A stretch of DNA of 64,000 bases from Marasmius tenuissimus (GCA_029532415.1 JAQOTA010000052.1:930001-994000); one strand, 5' to 3'; counted from the stretch's first letter, positions 45,726-57,886 are shown. Notes: a model not told the origin generated them from the sequence alone. Translations and numbers: made by a program.

Positions 45726-46729
45726 ATGCAGGCCATTAAATGTATGTGATGTCGCCCCCTCCATTCGCACGAAGATTTCGTTGATGAACAACTATCCAGG
45801 TGTTGTCGTAGGAGATGGTGCTGTTGGAAAGGTGCAACCTTGTCGTTCTCACTGGGAGAAACGAGCTTTACTGAATAGGAATGTTGAAGACATGTCTCCT
45901 CATTTCGTACACGACGAATGCCTTCCCGGTGAGTCATCACCTCTTGTCCCTCATTACGGTTATCACTGACATCCTACAAGGGAGAATATATCCCTACAGG
46001 TATGAAGAACGAAAACCTCGTTCACTGAGACGGTTAGACTGAACACTGTTGCCTAGTTTTCGACAACTACTCAGCGAATGTGATGGTTGACGGCAAAACC
46101 ATTTCCCTTGGTCTCTGGGATACTGCCGGACAAGAAGATTACGACCGACTTCGACCTCTGTCGTACCCCCAGACCGACGTGTTCTTAATCTGCTTCTCTC
46201 TCGTCAGCCCTCCCAGTTATGAAAACGTTCGGACCAAGGTGTGTTGCTTCAAACCCACGAACTTTCAGATAAGGATATTGATGTGTAGTTTTTACGTAGT
46301 GGTTCCCCGAAATATCGCATCACGCCCCGCAGACGTGCATCGTCCTAGTTGGCACGAAGCTTGATTTGCGTGAAGACCCCGCGACGATTGAGAAGCTTCG
46401 AGACCGGTATGTGCACCGTCTTCTTTCCTCCATTCCATTCTACACAGCCTGATATGTGTTTGCACAGTCGGATGGCACCCATCCAATACTCGCAAGGTGT
46501 TCAGATGGCCAAAGACATTGGCGCCGTGAAATACCTAGAATGCTCAGCTCTGACTCAGAAGGGACTGAAGACTGTGTTCGACGATGCTATCCGGGCGGTC
46601 TGTGAGTTGATGTCTCGACACGTATCAGCCAGTGTTTGATTGATGATACTCAATTGATTCTTCTTTACAGTGAACCCGCCCGCTAAGATTTCAGAGAAAA
46701 AGAAGAAGTCGGGCTGCATCATCGCATAA
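45726..46729 (+). CDS. RAC1: Rho-family small GTPase Rac1
   Basis: A molecular switch for polarity, actin and NADPH-oxidase signalling. The first exon is only 16 nt (MQAIK plus one base). Splicing gives [20 protein letters not shown] (P-loop), then [20 protein letters not shown] (switch I Thr35). Next are [20 protein letters not shown] (switch II Gln61), VGTKLDLRE (the TKLD guanine motif), [16 protein letters not shown] (ECSAL) and [10 protein letters not shown], a polybasic tail with a CaaX prenylation box. Residues such as LGLW and NAFPGEYIPT distinguish Rac from Cdc42. There are at least six short introns, each in frame. No substitutions were seen in nucleotide-binding motifs. The RhoGEF upstream is a plausible regulator by inference only. 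Confidence 0.95.
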
Positions 46730-47439
46730 GGTCGTCTTTTTACACTCAAGCTATCGAGTTGAGGGGTACAAAGGTGTAATAATCTGCTTAGGAGAGGAAG
46801 GTGGTCTGTATAACCCCCTACTATTATATCACGCCATTTATGTTTTGCTCGACTGATGACCTGTCATGTTCTACTCGCTCAGCCCATTCCACCTTCTTCT
46901 CTTCTCAGATTCAGACTCTCATACATTCATACAGACGCGGATTTGCAAGAGATTAGTTGTCGTTACTTAGGCTCCTCTTTTTTCTGACTTTCGATATTCG
47001 TTTTGATCATCAAATCTACTAGTTTTGCTCTAGCTAAACGTACTGCATGTAGTACAGGACACTGGTGTGCTTGCAGATCACTTGGACCCAGGTTTGCGAG
47101 TGCGAGTGAACTGCTTCTGCAGGACCTCTGTGCTTTCTGTGTGCCCTCTAGGCTTCTAAATTCCTGTGAGAGGAATTTGGATCGAGGAAGAACCGTTTGT
47201 TCCGAATACGAGCTCCATTTGTAACTATCTTCACATGCCGTGTAGTTCAGGGACTGATGAAAAGTGTGGTAAAGGGTCGATCAACGGTAACGGTAGTGAT
47301 ACTAGCGATGCCAGCATCAATAACAACAATTTACCATCCTATACCCAGGACCACCAACACAACCGACCATTCGGTTTAATTTTCTCTCCTTTCTGCCTGC
47401 AACCTAGGCGTTATTCGGTCGTGGAGTGCGGCTGGCTCT
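46730..47439. other. Intergenic region, RAC1 to large membrane protein gene
   Basis: 710 bp with no supported gene. CT-rich in its first 200 bp, followed by mixed sequence with short open frames that show no motif. No tRNA box pair or TATA box was confidently seen. Confidence 0.45.
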
Positions 47440-50400
47440 ATGTCCTCTAGGACAAGAACGCAAAATGACACAAGACGGCACCATGTCGCTGCGAATTCAA
47501 TAGATACCAATGCGTCAGGACTTGCAGAGAGTGCAATCAGTTTCTCTGCTTTTCCCGAGCCTCCTGCTTCTATCCCCAGCACTCCCAGGTCGGCATTTAC
47601 ATTTATCAGTTCCAACTCACGCCAGTCTCCAGTCCCGTCATATCGTCCCCTTCGACCGAATCGCAAGAAGAGTTCTTCGCTGGCCAAGTCGACCGCGACG
47701 GCCCAGCCAGCAGCACCTGCTCAAGTTCCCGATACACCCTATTCTCGTCCATACTCCTCACATGATTGGCATGAAGGTGCTTCCAGTATTGACGTGGATC
47801 CAACAGAAGACCGTCTGCTGTCAACATCGTTCATCACTTCTCTCCTCCAGGAAAGTTCCGATGGTGCGAGTACTCGTCGGTCCATGCACAGTGATGCTAT
47901 CAGTGCGTTTTCGGAGATGACATATCCTCCTCCATCTCGGCAGTTTATCTCAGCCAGTCCTGTTCCCAGCACATCCACCTCACCTACTACTACAAGTACT
48001 AGGTCTCCGACGTCCCATAAATACCCCTCCCAGCGGCCGGCAGGGTCGCGACCACCTCCGAGCTCCGTGTCACCAATACCCGAAGCCACGCATCGTCAAG
48101 GGACCCCAACAGATGATGCGGATACGTTTGATTCTAGTCTGGATAAAGGACCGACCGTCATACGGTCCGCGAGTCGGTCGGGAGCGTTTCGGAGTCCCAT
48201 GCCCGTGGTCGGAGTCGCCCCTGCGACCATACGCTCGCTGTCTGGAGTCAGCGGACAGTCATCATCCGCCGGTTACGCTGGCGTACTGGAGCCTCACGAT
48301 GAAGAAGAGGACAACCTGATGGACAATGGGAGTCCGCGAGGGAATTCTCAGAATTTCTTGCGAGATCCCTCGACTGTTCACAACTCTCAATCGAGACAAT
48401 CGTTTCATTCATCGAAGAGCTTCGCGACATCTGTCATCTCGCGGATATCGGCCGGTGTTGCTCGCGCAATGCCCTGGCGAAAGTCCAAACCACTCCCTCA
48501 AGTACCTCCCGTGCCTCGCATACCAATATCCGTTGAGAATCCGAACCCGGAGGCTGAGGTTCCTTTGTCTGGTTTGGCGACTCGTGCGAGTACCTTGAAC
48601 GACATGCTAGAGAAAGGCTATCATCCACACCACAGCCTCAATTCTTACTATGCCGCGAACAAGGATGAAACACAGGCCTCAGGATTTACGGGGCTGACGA
48701 GTCCAGGGGAGATGTTCCGGCGTCCAGCTCCGCCGAATTTATCTCACTCTGCGGCCCCAGGGGGCGAAGGTTCGAAACGATCCCGATCGAAGCCGTTATC
48801 ATCACCGAACAAGAGAAGATACTGCATTATTCTGGCCGTTTTCATTATTATAGCAGGAGTAGCTGTTGGTGCGGGGGTCGGTGTCAGTCTCAGCCGTAAA
48901 GATGGAGGTCTCCCAAAGTGCGCAGGACAGAACACGGGGATGTCATGCGATCTAGGTGAGCATTACTTTGATGTTCCTGTATTACCTTCACTCACATAGG
49001 TATAGACGCAACTTGCACTTGCACTTCGGACTCTGGGAGTTGCAACGCACTTGCCAAGTCCCTAGCCGATACAATTCCTCTCATGAACATGGCGTTCAAC
49101 ACGAGCTATACTCTCTCTTCGGCTTATAGCGTCTTGTGGCAGATTCACGCAGTTTCTTCGGACAATAACTGTGTGTCCCAAGCTCTTTTGATTGACGCAG
49201 CTCCGGGAGTGAAGTATGCAGATTCCCCACGGCGGACGGAATGGACAAGGTCGGCTTTGCTATGGAATCTGTTAAAATCACAGGACACCGATGCGGTCAA
49301 GAGCATGCGTGATGGCATCAGCAAGGCGCCATGGTCTTCCATCGCTGTGGACGGCGCAGTCGAGGACAAAGAGAATAAATTCGCGGTGACGGCCTCAGGG
49401 TACACATTCAACTTTGCTTCGCAGACTGTCTCACCGACAAGCGTGACCTATTTCAACAACGGTCAGCCAGTCGACACTCAGTTCAGGAGGGTGGGGGGCA
49501 GTGCTCTTGATGCCCTCAACCGCATGTACAGCTACGCTTTCTGTGTGTCCAATTTTCTACTCCCGTGTTTCGACTTCCTCTGACATCCCCATGTAGCTTC
49601 TTCAAAGCAACAACAGAACGCCCTCTCCAGCTACTGGACCAATATTCTGCTGCAGAGGATCGATGACCTACCTCAGTTCAAATCCGCCATCATTTCGTCC
49701 TCCATTCTCATCCCATTTGACGCCACATCAACTTCCTTGACATCTCTGATGTCCAACGATTCCAATTCCCCGTTCCCGCCGCCCTTATCTTGTTATTCCG
49801 GACTGAATCAATCTGTGATGGATAGAATCGGCCTAGTCGAACAAGGTATATTTGGGTTGTCCGCTCCCAGCGCAGTCTCCCGACTCGATACTTCCTGTTT
49901 TCCCGACCGCCCTATTTATGGCGTCCTTGATGTCCTACGCCTTCGACTTCCCTTTATTGACTCGCGGACAGGAACCGCCAAACAGGCCGCCGTTTTACGC
50001 CGAGATGCCGGCTCTCGCGCAGTTCTGTACAGCGGAGAACTTCTCAGTCCTTTCCCTCTCTCGTCCAACTCCACTCCCTTCATTTTGAACCCTCGGGAGC
50101 ATGGTACAACTAACAACGTCAACCATGTCATCCTCAACTACCTTACATCCATATCAGATACCAACCTGGCCAGAGATCTTGTCAAGTTTGTCATGAACTC
50201 AAATCGCGATGCACCGCCGTCGAGTGATTCGTCGATCGTACAATCCCTCGCGGGCATTCCGCCCATCGAAGTGGCAATTTTCGGCTCGGTTTTGGGGTCT
50301 GATGTGAGCTCTGTTGTCTCCTCCTTTTCGACGCCGTCTGGCACGATGTTCTTTGGCTCCGGCGAAGCCCAAACCATGCGACAGTGGTCCATTAACGCCT

Positions 50401-50594
50401 TATCCAGCGGTGGCGTACGATGGGTTGAAACTGCGCTTTCAACCGAGGTCGCTCGTGATACGACATTCGATGACTCGACTTTCAACGACATATGGAGGGC
50501 TGCGGCAACAGCATTGGAGACCAATGCATCCAATGTTGGAGTGAAGAATGTGACGGACTCGTTGCGGAGTACTGGGAAGTTCTCCTCATCATAG
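47440..50594 (+). CDS. Large single-pass (type II) membrane protein, function unknown
   Basis: A protein of roughly 1,000 residues. Exon 1 from ATG 47440 encodes an Ser/Pro/Thr-rich cytosolic domain. It ends at a basic patch (SKRSRSKPLSSPNKRR) and one transmembrane helix (YCIILAVFIIIAGVAVGAGV). The outside part starts with a Cys-rich motif (CAGQNTGMSCDLGIDATCTC), followed by a long folded region (SSAYSVLWQIHAVSSDNNCV; TASGYTFNFASQTVSPTSVT; LPQFKSAIISSSILIPFD; RAVLYSGELLSPFPLSSNST). It ends RSTGKFSSS after several likely N-glycosylation sites. Introns lie near 48956-48999 and 49542-49597. I know of no named domain here; the topology suggests a cell-surface or vacuolar glycoprotein. Confidence 0.72.
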
Positions 50595-51156
50595 CCAAGG
50601 TTTCTATCGTTATCTTTCTCGGGTCCCCCGGTCTATTCCCCGTACTTCATTGCTTTTTTTTGCTTGCAGTCTACCTTGTTTTTTCTTGCACCAGTCGTAC
50701 GTTCTTTATTCGTTATGTATTTCTGGAGTTAGTACCGGAGTATTCTTATGGTCGTTCCAGCGTATCTTGATCAAATCTCTTGTTTAACACATGGTCGTAC
50801 ATCTTTCAGTGCTCACTACTATCTTCATCCCAGGCATATGATACCGCTCTGCTGCGTACATTTTGAGAACCGAGGTTCATGTCAACACAAATTAACGAAC
50901 CCTCCTGTGGCCCTTCGGCCAACTTAAACGCCGGTTATTCGGCGCCACGTTACTCAACTCCAAGCGTTGTAGTCATACACAACGTACGAGGGATGTTGCT
51001 GAGATTACGGTTCTAACCTCTTGGCTGAGAGCCCACAGGGTTTATAAGGATAGTGTCGGTCTGTTGCTCTTTATCTCCTTCTCTCCTGCACGCAGTGTAT
51101 CTTAGCGAAACTTCAATCACTTATTATCCTTCTCGTCCCAGGGAAACAAGACAGCT
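50595..51156. other. Upstream region of type III PKS with TATA box
   Basis: 560 bp without a gene. A TATAAG element (51043-51048) lies 109 bp before the PKS ATG and is preceded by mixed sequence containing CGGTTATTCGG (50932-50942). Two CGG half-sites in direct orientation occur there, a layout Zn2Cys6 factors can bind; this is only suggestive. Confidence 0.4.
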
Positions 51157-52476
51157 ATGGCACCGATCGACCATTTTGACGAACTCGGACTCTCGATAGT
51201 TGGTATCGGAGTTCAGTACCCTCCATATACAGTGAAACCTGAAGATTTGGAAAACCTAAGCCAAAGGCACTATCCTGATACACCAGCGTAAGTCCTTCGC
51301 AGAACGGTACAATGTGTGACACTTAAAACGCTTGCCACCCAGCATGAAGAAAGTGCTCTCTATCAACCGCAACACCGGAATCCTGCGGTCCTCGATCATT
51401 ACACCCGAACATCCTTTCGTCAACCAAACGGATGCCCCGTCTATGGACGCCCTTCACGACATGTTCAACGCCGCCGGGGTTCCGCTTGCAGCCGCTGCCG
51501 CACGTAAAGCGATGGAGGAAGCACGTATCGACATTTCCCAGATTACGCACGTCGTCTCAACTACGTGTACGGACGCTGCGCATCCAGGATTTGACTGTCT
51601 GGTCATAAAAGAACTTGGGATCACACACCCAATCGAGACAGTACTTTTGCAAGGGGCTGGTTGCAGTGGGGGTCTCGCGGCGTTGCGAACAGCTGCGAGC
51701 ATGGCATTGGGGCACAGCTTCAGAAGGCGTCCAGCCAGAATATTGTGCGTTGCTTTGGAGGTATGCACCACAATGGCCCGTAGTGAGCTCGACCGCATCA
51801 ATGAGCTACAGGAAACAGGAATAGGGGTGTGCTTGTTCTCTGATTGTGGCGCAGCGTTAGTGCTCAGCAATGGAATCGGGGAGCAGGCATCGGAACCCCT
51901 CTACAGCCTACTGGGATGGGAGCATAGCGTCTTGCCAGCCACCGAAAGTGACCTGCGCTTCGATATAGATTCAAGGGGCTGGAAACTCGTGCTGACGCCG
52001 AGAGTGCCCACTTTCGTCGCGCAGGCGTTACTGCCAGCTTTCGCAAATTTAGTACAGAAGATCGACTTACCGGAAAAATATAGAAGCGTCCAGAACCTCG
52101 AATGGGCAATCCACCCTGGGGGTGTAGCTATTCTTAAGAGCGCAGAGAAAGCCTTGGGCATCTCTCCAGAACACCTACGAGCCAGCTACGAAGTTTACAG
52201 GAGCCACGGGAACTCAAGCTCTGCCACAATTTTCAGTGTCTTGGATCGTGCGCGATATTACGATGTAACGGATCCGGAGACCTACGACGGTCAGCACTGG
52301 GCAAGAGAATTTATCGTTGGATGTGCTTTTGGGTGCGTACTTACTATCCCGGAAGGATCACTGTTGCTGGATAAAACTTACTGGATTGTAGTCCGGGAAT
52401 TTCTGCTGAGATGTGCATGCTGAAACGTTTGAAGAAGTCCGCGCAAAACCAGGATGTGGACAGCAGCAAAGAATGA
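51157..52476 (+). CDS. Type III polyketide synthase (chalcone/alkylresorcinol synthase-like)
   Basis: A homodimeric thiolase-fold enzyme that extends an acyl-CoA starter with malonyl-CoA to form pyrones, resorcinols or resorcylic acids. Exons 51157-51287, 51343-52332 and 52392-52476 sum to 1,206 nt, 401 residues, the usual family size. The catalytic triad is complete: Cys in LLQGAGCSGGLAALR, His in LEWAIHPGGVAILKSAE, Asn in YEVYRSHGNSSSATIFSVLD. The family loop GFGPG appears as CAFGPGISAEM across the last junction. The N-terminus (MAPIDHFDELGLSIVGIGVQ) lacks a targeting signal. Type III PKSs are sparse in basidiomycetes. A Zn2Cys6 regulator starts 188 bp downstream on the same strand, and no other tailoring enzyme is adjacent. 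The product cannot be told from sequence. Confidence 0.93.
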
Positions 52477-52593
52477 ATGGAAGCCGAAAGGGACGATAGT
52501 TTCATCATCAATGGGCGTGTGAAATTTGATCATTGAATTGAAGGCCCAGTATCATTAGAAATCCTCTATGTATACTTATTTCCGTCCGTTCCT

Positions 52594-52599
52594 TATAAA
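52594..52599 (+). promoter_or_regulatory. TATA box of the PKS-linked Zn2Cys6 regulator
   Basis: TATAAA lies 66 bp before the ATG at 52665, within the 188-bp gap after the PKS stop. This shows that the regulator has its own promoter. Confidence 0.55.
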
Positions 52600-52664
52600 G
52601 TGTATAATGACTCTTCGATACAACCGATAAAACCTTTTCCCTGGATCTCAAGGAACCCCTAGTC

Positions 52665-55530
52665 ATGCCCAAGGTGTCTAATCCCACAAATAATGCCTTG
52701 AGGCGGAACCAGGTAAGGGAATATATGCATCATTCAACACTCGGACCCTCACAGCGTTCTCTTTTTCCGTCAGGCATGTCATCAAGTAGGTTTCGAGTTA
52801 ATGTCTCTGAGAAGTTGGATCTGAAGTGACTAGTGCCGTAGGAGAAAGCTGGTATGACCAACTCGACGTGTTTCCATTAGTACGGTTGTTGATAGTTTGA
52901 TAACGTTCGAACTAGAAATGGTGCGTGATCCTTTTCCTGGGAGTAGCTCGTGTCTGACAGTGAATTGGCAAATAGCGACGCGCAAAGACCAGCTTGCTCG
53001 ACCTGCGTTAGATCCCATAAGCATGCTATCACCCACTCTGCCCCAGGAACTCAACATTCCTCCGCGCCTGAGTGTACTTTCGACGAAAGTATGTCCTACC
53101 TAAGAATCATTGTAGATTTCTGAGGATGACAAGATTCGAAAGCTCCGGATATCATTGTAAGTGCCTCAAAGAGCAGATATGAGCAGCTGGAAGGGAAAAT
53201 CCGTGCGTGTTTTGATGTTACACCAGCCGCGTTCTCACTCTCCTTCAGGTGAACTCGAGGCATTACTACACGAAAAGGATCTGTCGATAGGATCGAGTGG
53301 AAGCGGGCCAAATCATTCGGATGCTCATGCCTCTGGTTCAGCTAGTGATTCTCCTAACACAGTGGATTTTTCATTAGGCGCTACCCCTACAATGCCTCTT
53401 CGGAGTTCAAACAATCCGCTGGACACGATGTTCTTCTCGAATTGGCCACCGCACCTGCCAGAGCCAGCATTGCTACATTACTTGTGAGCTCTAATATGCG
53501 TTCGCTACCGTAAAACACACAAAGACTTACATGCGATCTCTAGAGTTGAGCTATTGTTTCTGTATCACCCTCACACGTCCCAACTGCTACATAAACCCAC
53601 TTTTATGGCGAGTCTAGTACTACCTCCCGACCATCCCAAGTTTCCCGCAACTCCCGTTCTGCATGCGATATGTGCTCTAGCCAGTGCCTATACAGGAATC
53701 GTGACCTCGGCCCCAGCGGTAGACTACACGAAGGTTCCATTGCGTTTGTGCTCTTTATAACTATATCGCGAGCCTCTGTGATCCTCATCCATCTCACAGG
53801 CGAGCTGTTTACTCAAAAGTATCGACGGGACAAGGAATCGGAGACATCCTTCGCAGATCAACAAGCTCAGTTGGCTAAGGAAACGGCGCAACAACTTGAG
53901 GTCGTTGGTGCCGATCTTCTGCAGGTGGTACAAGGTTTGCTCGTCCATTATCTTTACACATTCGTCCTAAATGACGCGTCTCCCAGCCAACGTCCTGCTG
54001 GCTTGGTACTATTGCTCTAACGCGAGGTCCGTTCCCATTGCTAATTTCATTGTGCACCTCTATATCTAAACTCGGATAACCGTTAGATATGGAGAGGTAA
54101 GCTGACACGGTTTTCTCTCGTCCCACATAAATTGAATATGATTCTACCTCAGCTTTTCATGACGACTTCACACGCACTCCGGCTTTCGGTGCCGCTCAAC
54201 CTCAACGTCTGTCCTCCCTTCCACTCCATCTCGATAAGTAGTACACCGGAGGTTCTACCATGTGCACGTACGGTGGTCGAAGATGAAACTCGGCGGAACA
54301 CTTTTTGGCTAGCCTACGCAATAGAAAGATGCCACGGATCTAGCAACGGGTGGGCGCAATGCCTCGATGACCAGGACATATTTCAGCTCCTTCCCGTTCG
54401 CCAGGACCAATTTGAGAATGGGGTACGTAGTACTTATGATACACCCCCATCTTCAATGTCTAACCATCGTCTCCTGTAGGAATTTGTATCGCATTCAGGA
54501 CGGCAATGGGCACATAGGTCAGGGATTTTCAGCGAGAACTACGAGAACCGTCGTGCTCACGTATCTCCAGTCATGATCTACTGTTAACGCGTCCAGATTC
54601 TCAGGTTGATTCATTTGTACTATACGTCAAGAGCACTATCCTCATTTGTAAGTCTCGTAAAGTGTCTCCAAGGTCCTTACTTGATGCCCCGTCCCTTTCT
54701 AGCAAAGGTAAAGACTTTCAACCTGAGGTGTCGCGCCAGACACTTTGCAGGAGAGGAGTCTGTTACCTCGGTAAACACGAGATTGGACGAGCCCGTCGAT
54801 CTGCGGAAGACCTTGAGCTTCGTCGAGCTTGACCGCATAGTGTCCAAGTTCCTCTCAACATTCCCCTCGAGCCTCAAGCACCCAGTCCAGCAGGGCACCG
54901 TGGACTGCAATCTGGCCGTAGCACTTGCGCTGCCACATCTGTGAGCCACGCCTTCTATCATCTTTCTCTCTTACCTAGCACGATGGCAGCGCCACGATAA
55001 TCCTTCACGAACCCCACGCCAACCTAAGGCGAGATCAATGTGTATCAGCACACCGAACTTTGAGTGCTGCGCGGGCTATAGTCGACTTGATATACGAACT
55101 CTGGTCGACGAGTTTCGATTTGTCGCTCCTCGAATCGTTTGCGGCGGTCAGTGATCAGTGGAGCATCTGATGGCACTGGTGCTGAGTCATATACTAAACA
55201 TGTAGGCATGCTTCTTTCATGCGGGGCGAGTCCTCGCGAGCTTCCTCCAGGCTGCTTCTGAAAAGTCGCTGGCGTGGACGGAGCATGCTTCCGACCTCCA
55301 GTCCCAGATAATAGCGTGCCGGTGAGTGTCGTACAGCTACTGATAACCGTCCTTTTCATCAATATTTACCTTGAAGGACGGCTTGTGAACAAATGGGCCA
55401 ACGGCATTCACTCGCCGTTCGTTTTACCGCGACTTTGGACGTATTGCTTGAGCGAGCTTTGAACGTGAACGTTGGTATCGTTCCATCAGGTGTCGGCGAA
55501 GAAATGTCGTCGTTGTTCGAATTGCCATAG
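52665..55530 (+). CDS. Zn2Cys6 fungal-specific transcription factor (copy 2), zinc cluster split into microexons
   Basis: A likely pathway regulator next to the type III PKS. Exon 1 (52665-52712) reads MPKVSNPTNNALRRNQ. Exons 52774-52785 (12 nt, ACHQ), 52834-52851 (18 nt, CRRRKL), 52916-52920 (5 nt) and one from 52976 then rebuild KCDAQRPACSTCVRSHKHAI, with the sixth Cys in APECTFDE. A leucine-rich helix follows (YEQLEGKI-RELEALLHEKD), then the fungal_trans region: NWPPHLPEPALLHYLVELLF, LHKPTFMASLVLPPDHPKFP, VEDETRRNTFWLAYAIERCH. The C-terminal half reads VKTFNLRCRARHFAGEESVT, TIILHEPHANLRRDQC and ACFFHAGRVLASFLQAASEK, ending EEMSSLFELP. All six zinc ligands are present. Several central exon borders remain approximate. 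Confidence 0.87.
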
Positions 55531-55698
55531 ATCAAGATTCCATATACAGTATATTGCTACGCACGTGGTCTTCGCGACCACTCCACGAGCGCATTTTGTT
55601 ATTCGGATTTCGCGTACAGCTCTCGATCAGGAGACCGTGTCTACTTCTACTCGATATAAAAAGTACATGTTGAACATCATGACGATCCCAGATCCCTC

Positions 55699-56864
55699 AT
55701 GCATCTCCCTTTGTCATTCCTCGCTGCAGCTTTTGTATTCTCCTTGTCAGCTGCAGAACCCGGTGTGGACCAGCAAATTTCTTTGCTGAGAGCGGAGAAC
55801 TCGTCCCTGTTGCGATACCCGACGCAGTACACTCAAGGTATCATACCGAAGGCGATTCACTCTCATAATGACTGTAAGATTACTCCAGACTAGTCAATCA
55901 AAGGCACTAATAGGCGTGCTACTGCTAGATTGGAGGGAGGTACCCCTACTAACCGCCTTGAGCGTTGGGGCTGCCAGTGTAGAGGCAGACGTTTGGTTGA
56001 TGAATGGGACATTATATGTGAAGAAATTCCGTCGCTCCGCTTTTGCCTGCTTATCGAACTGACGGCCTCTCACGCATTAGGTTGGTCATGAAGTCGAAGC
56101 TTTAACTCAGGAACGGACATTCGACTCCCTTTATGTTCAGCCTCTGGTCCAAATCGTGAGAGGCCAAAACCCCGAAACGCCCTTCACTGTGAACACCTCC
56201 CAAATCAAGTGGGTGCACGCGACACTCTTCATCATCATATAATAATAACCCTTCGTTCTCTCAGTGGCGTCTTCGACACGTCCAGCGGGACTCCGTTGCA
56301 GCTTTTGGTTGACATCAAGACAGATGGAGAGGAGTGAGCGTCGATTCCGTTTTCGCTTCCCGTCACCAACTCATCACCAACATGAATCCACGCAGAGCAT
56401 TCCCTTTTGTCGTCAAGGCGCTCGAGCCGTTGAGGGAGCTAGGGTATCTCACCACGTTCTCTGACGGGAACCTAAAAAAGTCTGCAGTTACCGTGGTTGG
56501 GACAGGAAATACCCCGTTAGATGGGGTGAAGGAGCTGTCACCAAGGGATGTTTTCTTTGATGGCCCACTCACCAGTCTGACAGACACCAGTTCGAACACG
56601 ACCTGGGACGCTACGTTGTCCCCACTTGCGAGCACGAATTATGCAGTTGCGGTCGGTTGGAGCGGCATCGGTAATATTTCAGAAGCCCAATTGGCGAACA
56701 TCACTCAATTTATAGGAGATGCACACTCTCGAGGTATTACAGCACGATTCTGGGGTGCACCGGGATGGCCCATTAGTGCAAGGAATAATATATGGAGGCA
56801 ACTGGCAGATGCTGGGGCCGACTGGTTGAACGCAGATGACCTGCAGGCAGCCAGCGCCTTTTGA
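55699..56864 (+). CDS. AIM6-like PLC-type phosphodiesterase, secreted or vacuolar
   Basis: Member of the PLC-like phosphodiesterase superfamily related to yeast Aim6, function poorly known. A signal peptide (MHLPLSFLAAAFVFSLSAAE) is followed by the catalytic-type motif PKAIHSHNDYWREVPLLTAL, where HND is the active-site-like His-Asn-Asp. Then come GAASVEADVWLMNGTLYVGH (Glu/Asp metal site) and LLVDIKTDGEEAFPFVVKAL. The end reads ARFWGAPGWPISARNNIWRQ and GADWLNADDLQAASAF, a TIM-barrel ending usual for the family. At least four introns are present, all in phase. N-glycosylation sites are numerous. The gene is complete. Confidence 0.88.
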
Positions 56865-57158
56865 GCGTAGGGTACTGCAGTTACGAAAAATATGTCTTGC
56901 TTCTTCTTCCGAAAACATTTTCCGAGGTGAGAATTGTCTTCGGAGCCGACTTTTGCTCCCCAAGTGCTCCCTGCGCTAGATGAAGGGCACTTCTGTCGTC
57001 GCCAGGAAGAATGTGGCCTGCTCGCGTTCGGAAGGGTGTCGCCAAAGATTCCTGTTTCTTCTCCTGCCATTCATTAGAGAGTTTTTGCGCGGCTACCGGC
57101 GTTGCGAGGAGATGGTCCTAAGAGAGGTGAATTGAGAAGACCAAGCAACAGGCGTGAA

Positions 57159-57886
57159 TCAACGCACTATATAGTTCCCGACTTTGCGAGACATCTTCGC
57201 CGGAGCAGAATTATCCCTGAATTTGAGGACCTTTTGCAGGTTCCAGCGAGTTTTGGGCCTCAGCCTTCCTCCGGCTTCTCCAAACTCTAACCGCCGCTCC
57301 GTCGCTATTACTTCTGGCGCACTGTGGATACCAGTCTGTATTATTGACGCAGGTGTATCCTTCCGAAGTCTATCCTTCAGCAGTTCCCAGCCAATGGCAC
57401 GAGAAGTCATTTCGAAACGCAAATCCCGGGGGTTGTCGACGAGCTCCAAGATCGCATTGGGTGCGTTGTCGCCTGGTCTGTTTCCGAACTTGTGGATGCG
57501 TGTGTAGCCTCCTGGACGTTCCGAGTAGCGTTTTGAGAATGTACCAAACAGCTTGGGTAGCAGGTCGGGATTCAGGAGGAATGAAGAGGCTTTGGCTTGT
57601 GCTGCACGATCTCCTTTCTTCCCCAGTGTAATTATCTTCAACTTCTGTCAGTAAACATGTCAAGGCGAGAAATCTAAGGAGTGACCTTTTCAGCAAGCCT
57701 TGCTGTTTCTCTAGCCTTAGGCAGCGTTGTCTGAATTTGTTCATGCTCGAAAAGAGACGTGACTAGATTCCTAGGAAATATGAGCACACGCGACAAACAA
57801 AAATATAGTCTGCTGCTTTACCTCAACATCAACATGCGATGGGCAGTAGGCCTTGAAAGCTTTCTAAGAGCGACACCATGCTTCAT
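57159..57886 (-). CDS. Mitochondrial ribosomal protein bL17m
   Basis: Component of the large mitoribosomal subunit, homologous to bacterial L17. Start MKHGVALRKLSRPTAHRMLM is the canonical L17 opening. After splicing, RNLVTSLFEHEQIQTTLPKA, then RETARLAEKLKIITLGKKGD. The next block is YSERPGGYTRIHKFGNRPGD-NAP, followed by the strand AILELVDN. A C-terminal mitochondrial extension follows (LRFEMTSRAIGWELLKDRLR to KMSRKVGNYIVR). Three exons. As is common for this protein, no cleavable presequence is obvious. It is divergent from mitochondrial ACP with 189 bp between starts. Confidence 0.92.

Noticed and set aside
52774..52851. Apparent 1-nt deletion in the zinc cluster of the second Zn2Cys6 factor
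   Set aside because: An 18-nt exon beginning after the GACTAG acceptor supplies the second Cys in frame, so no frameshift is needed.
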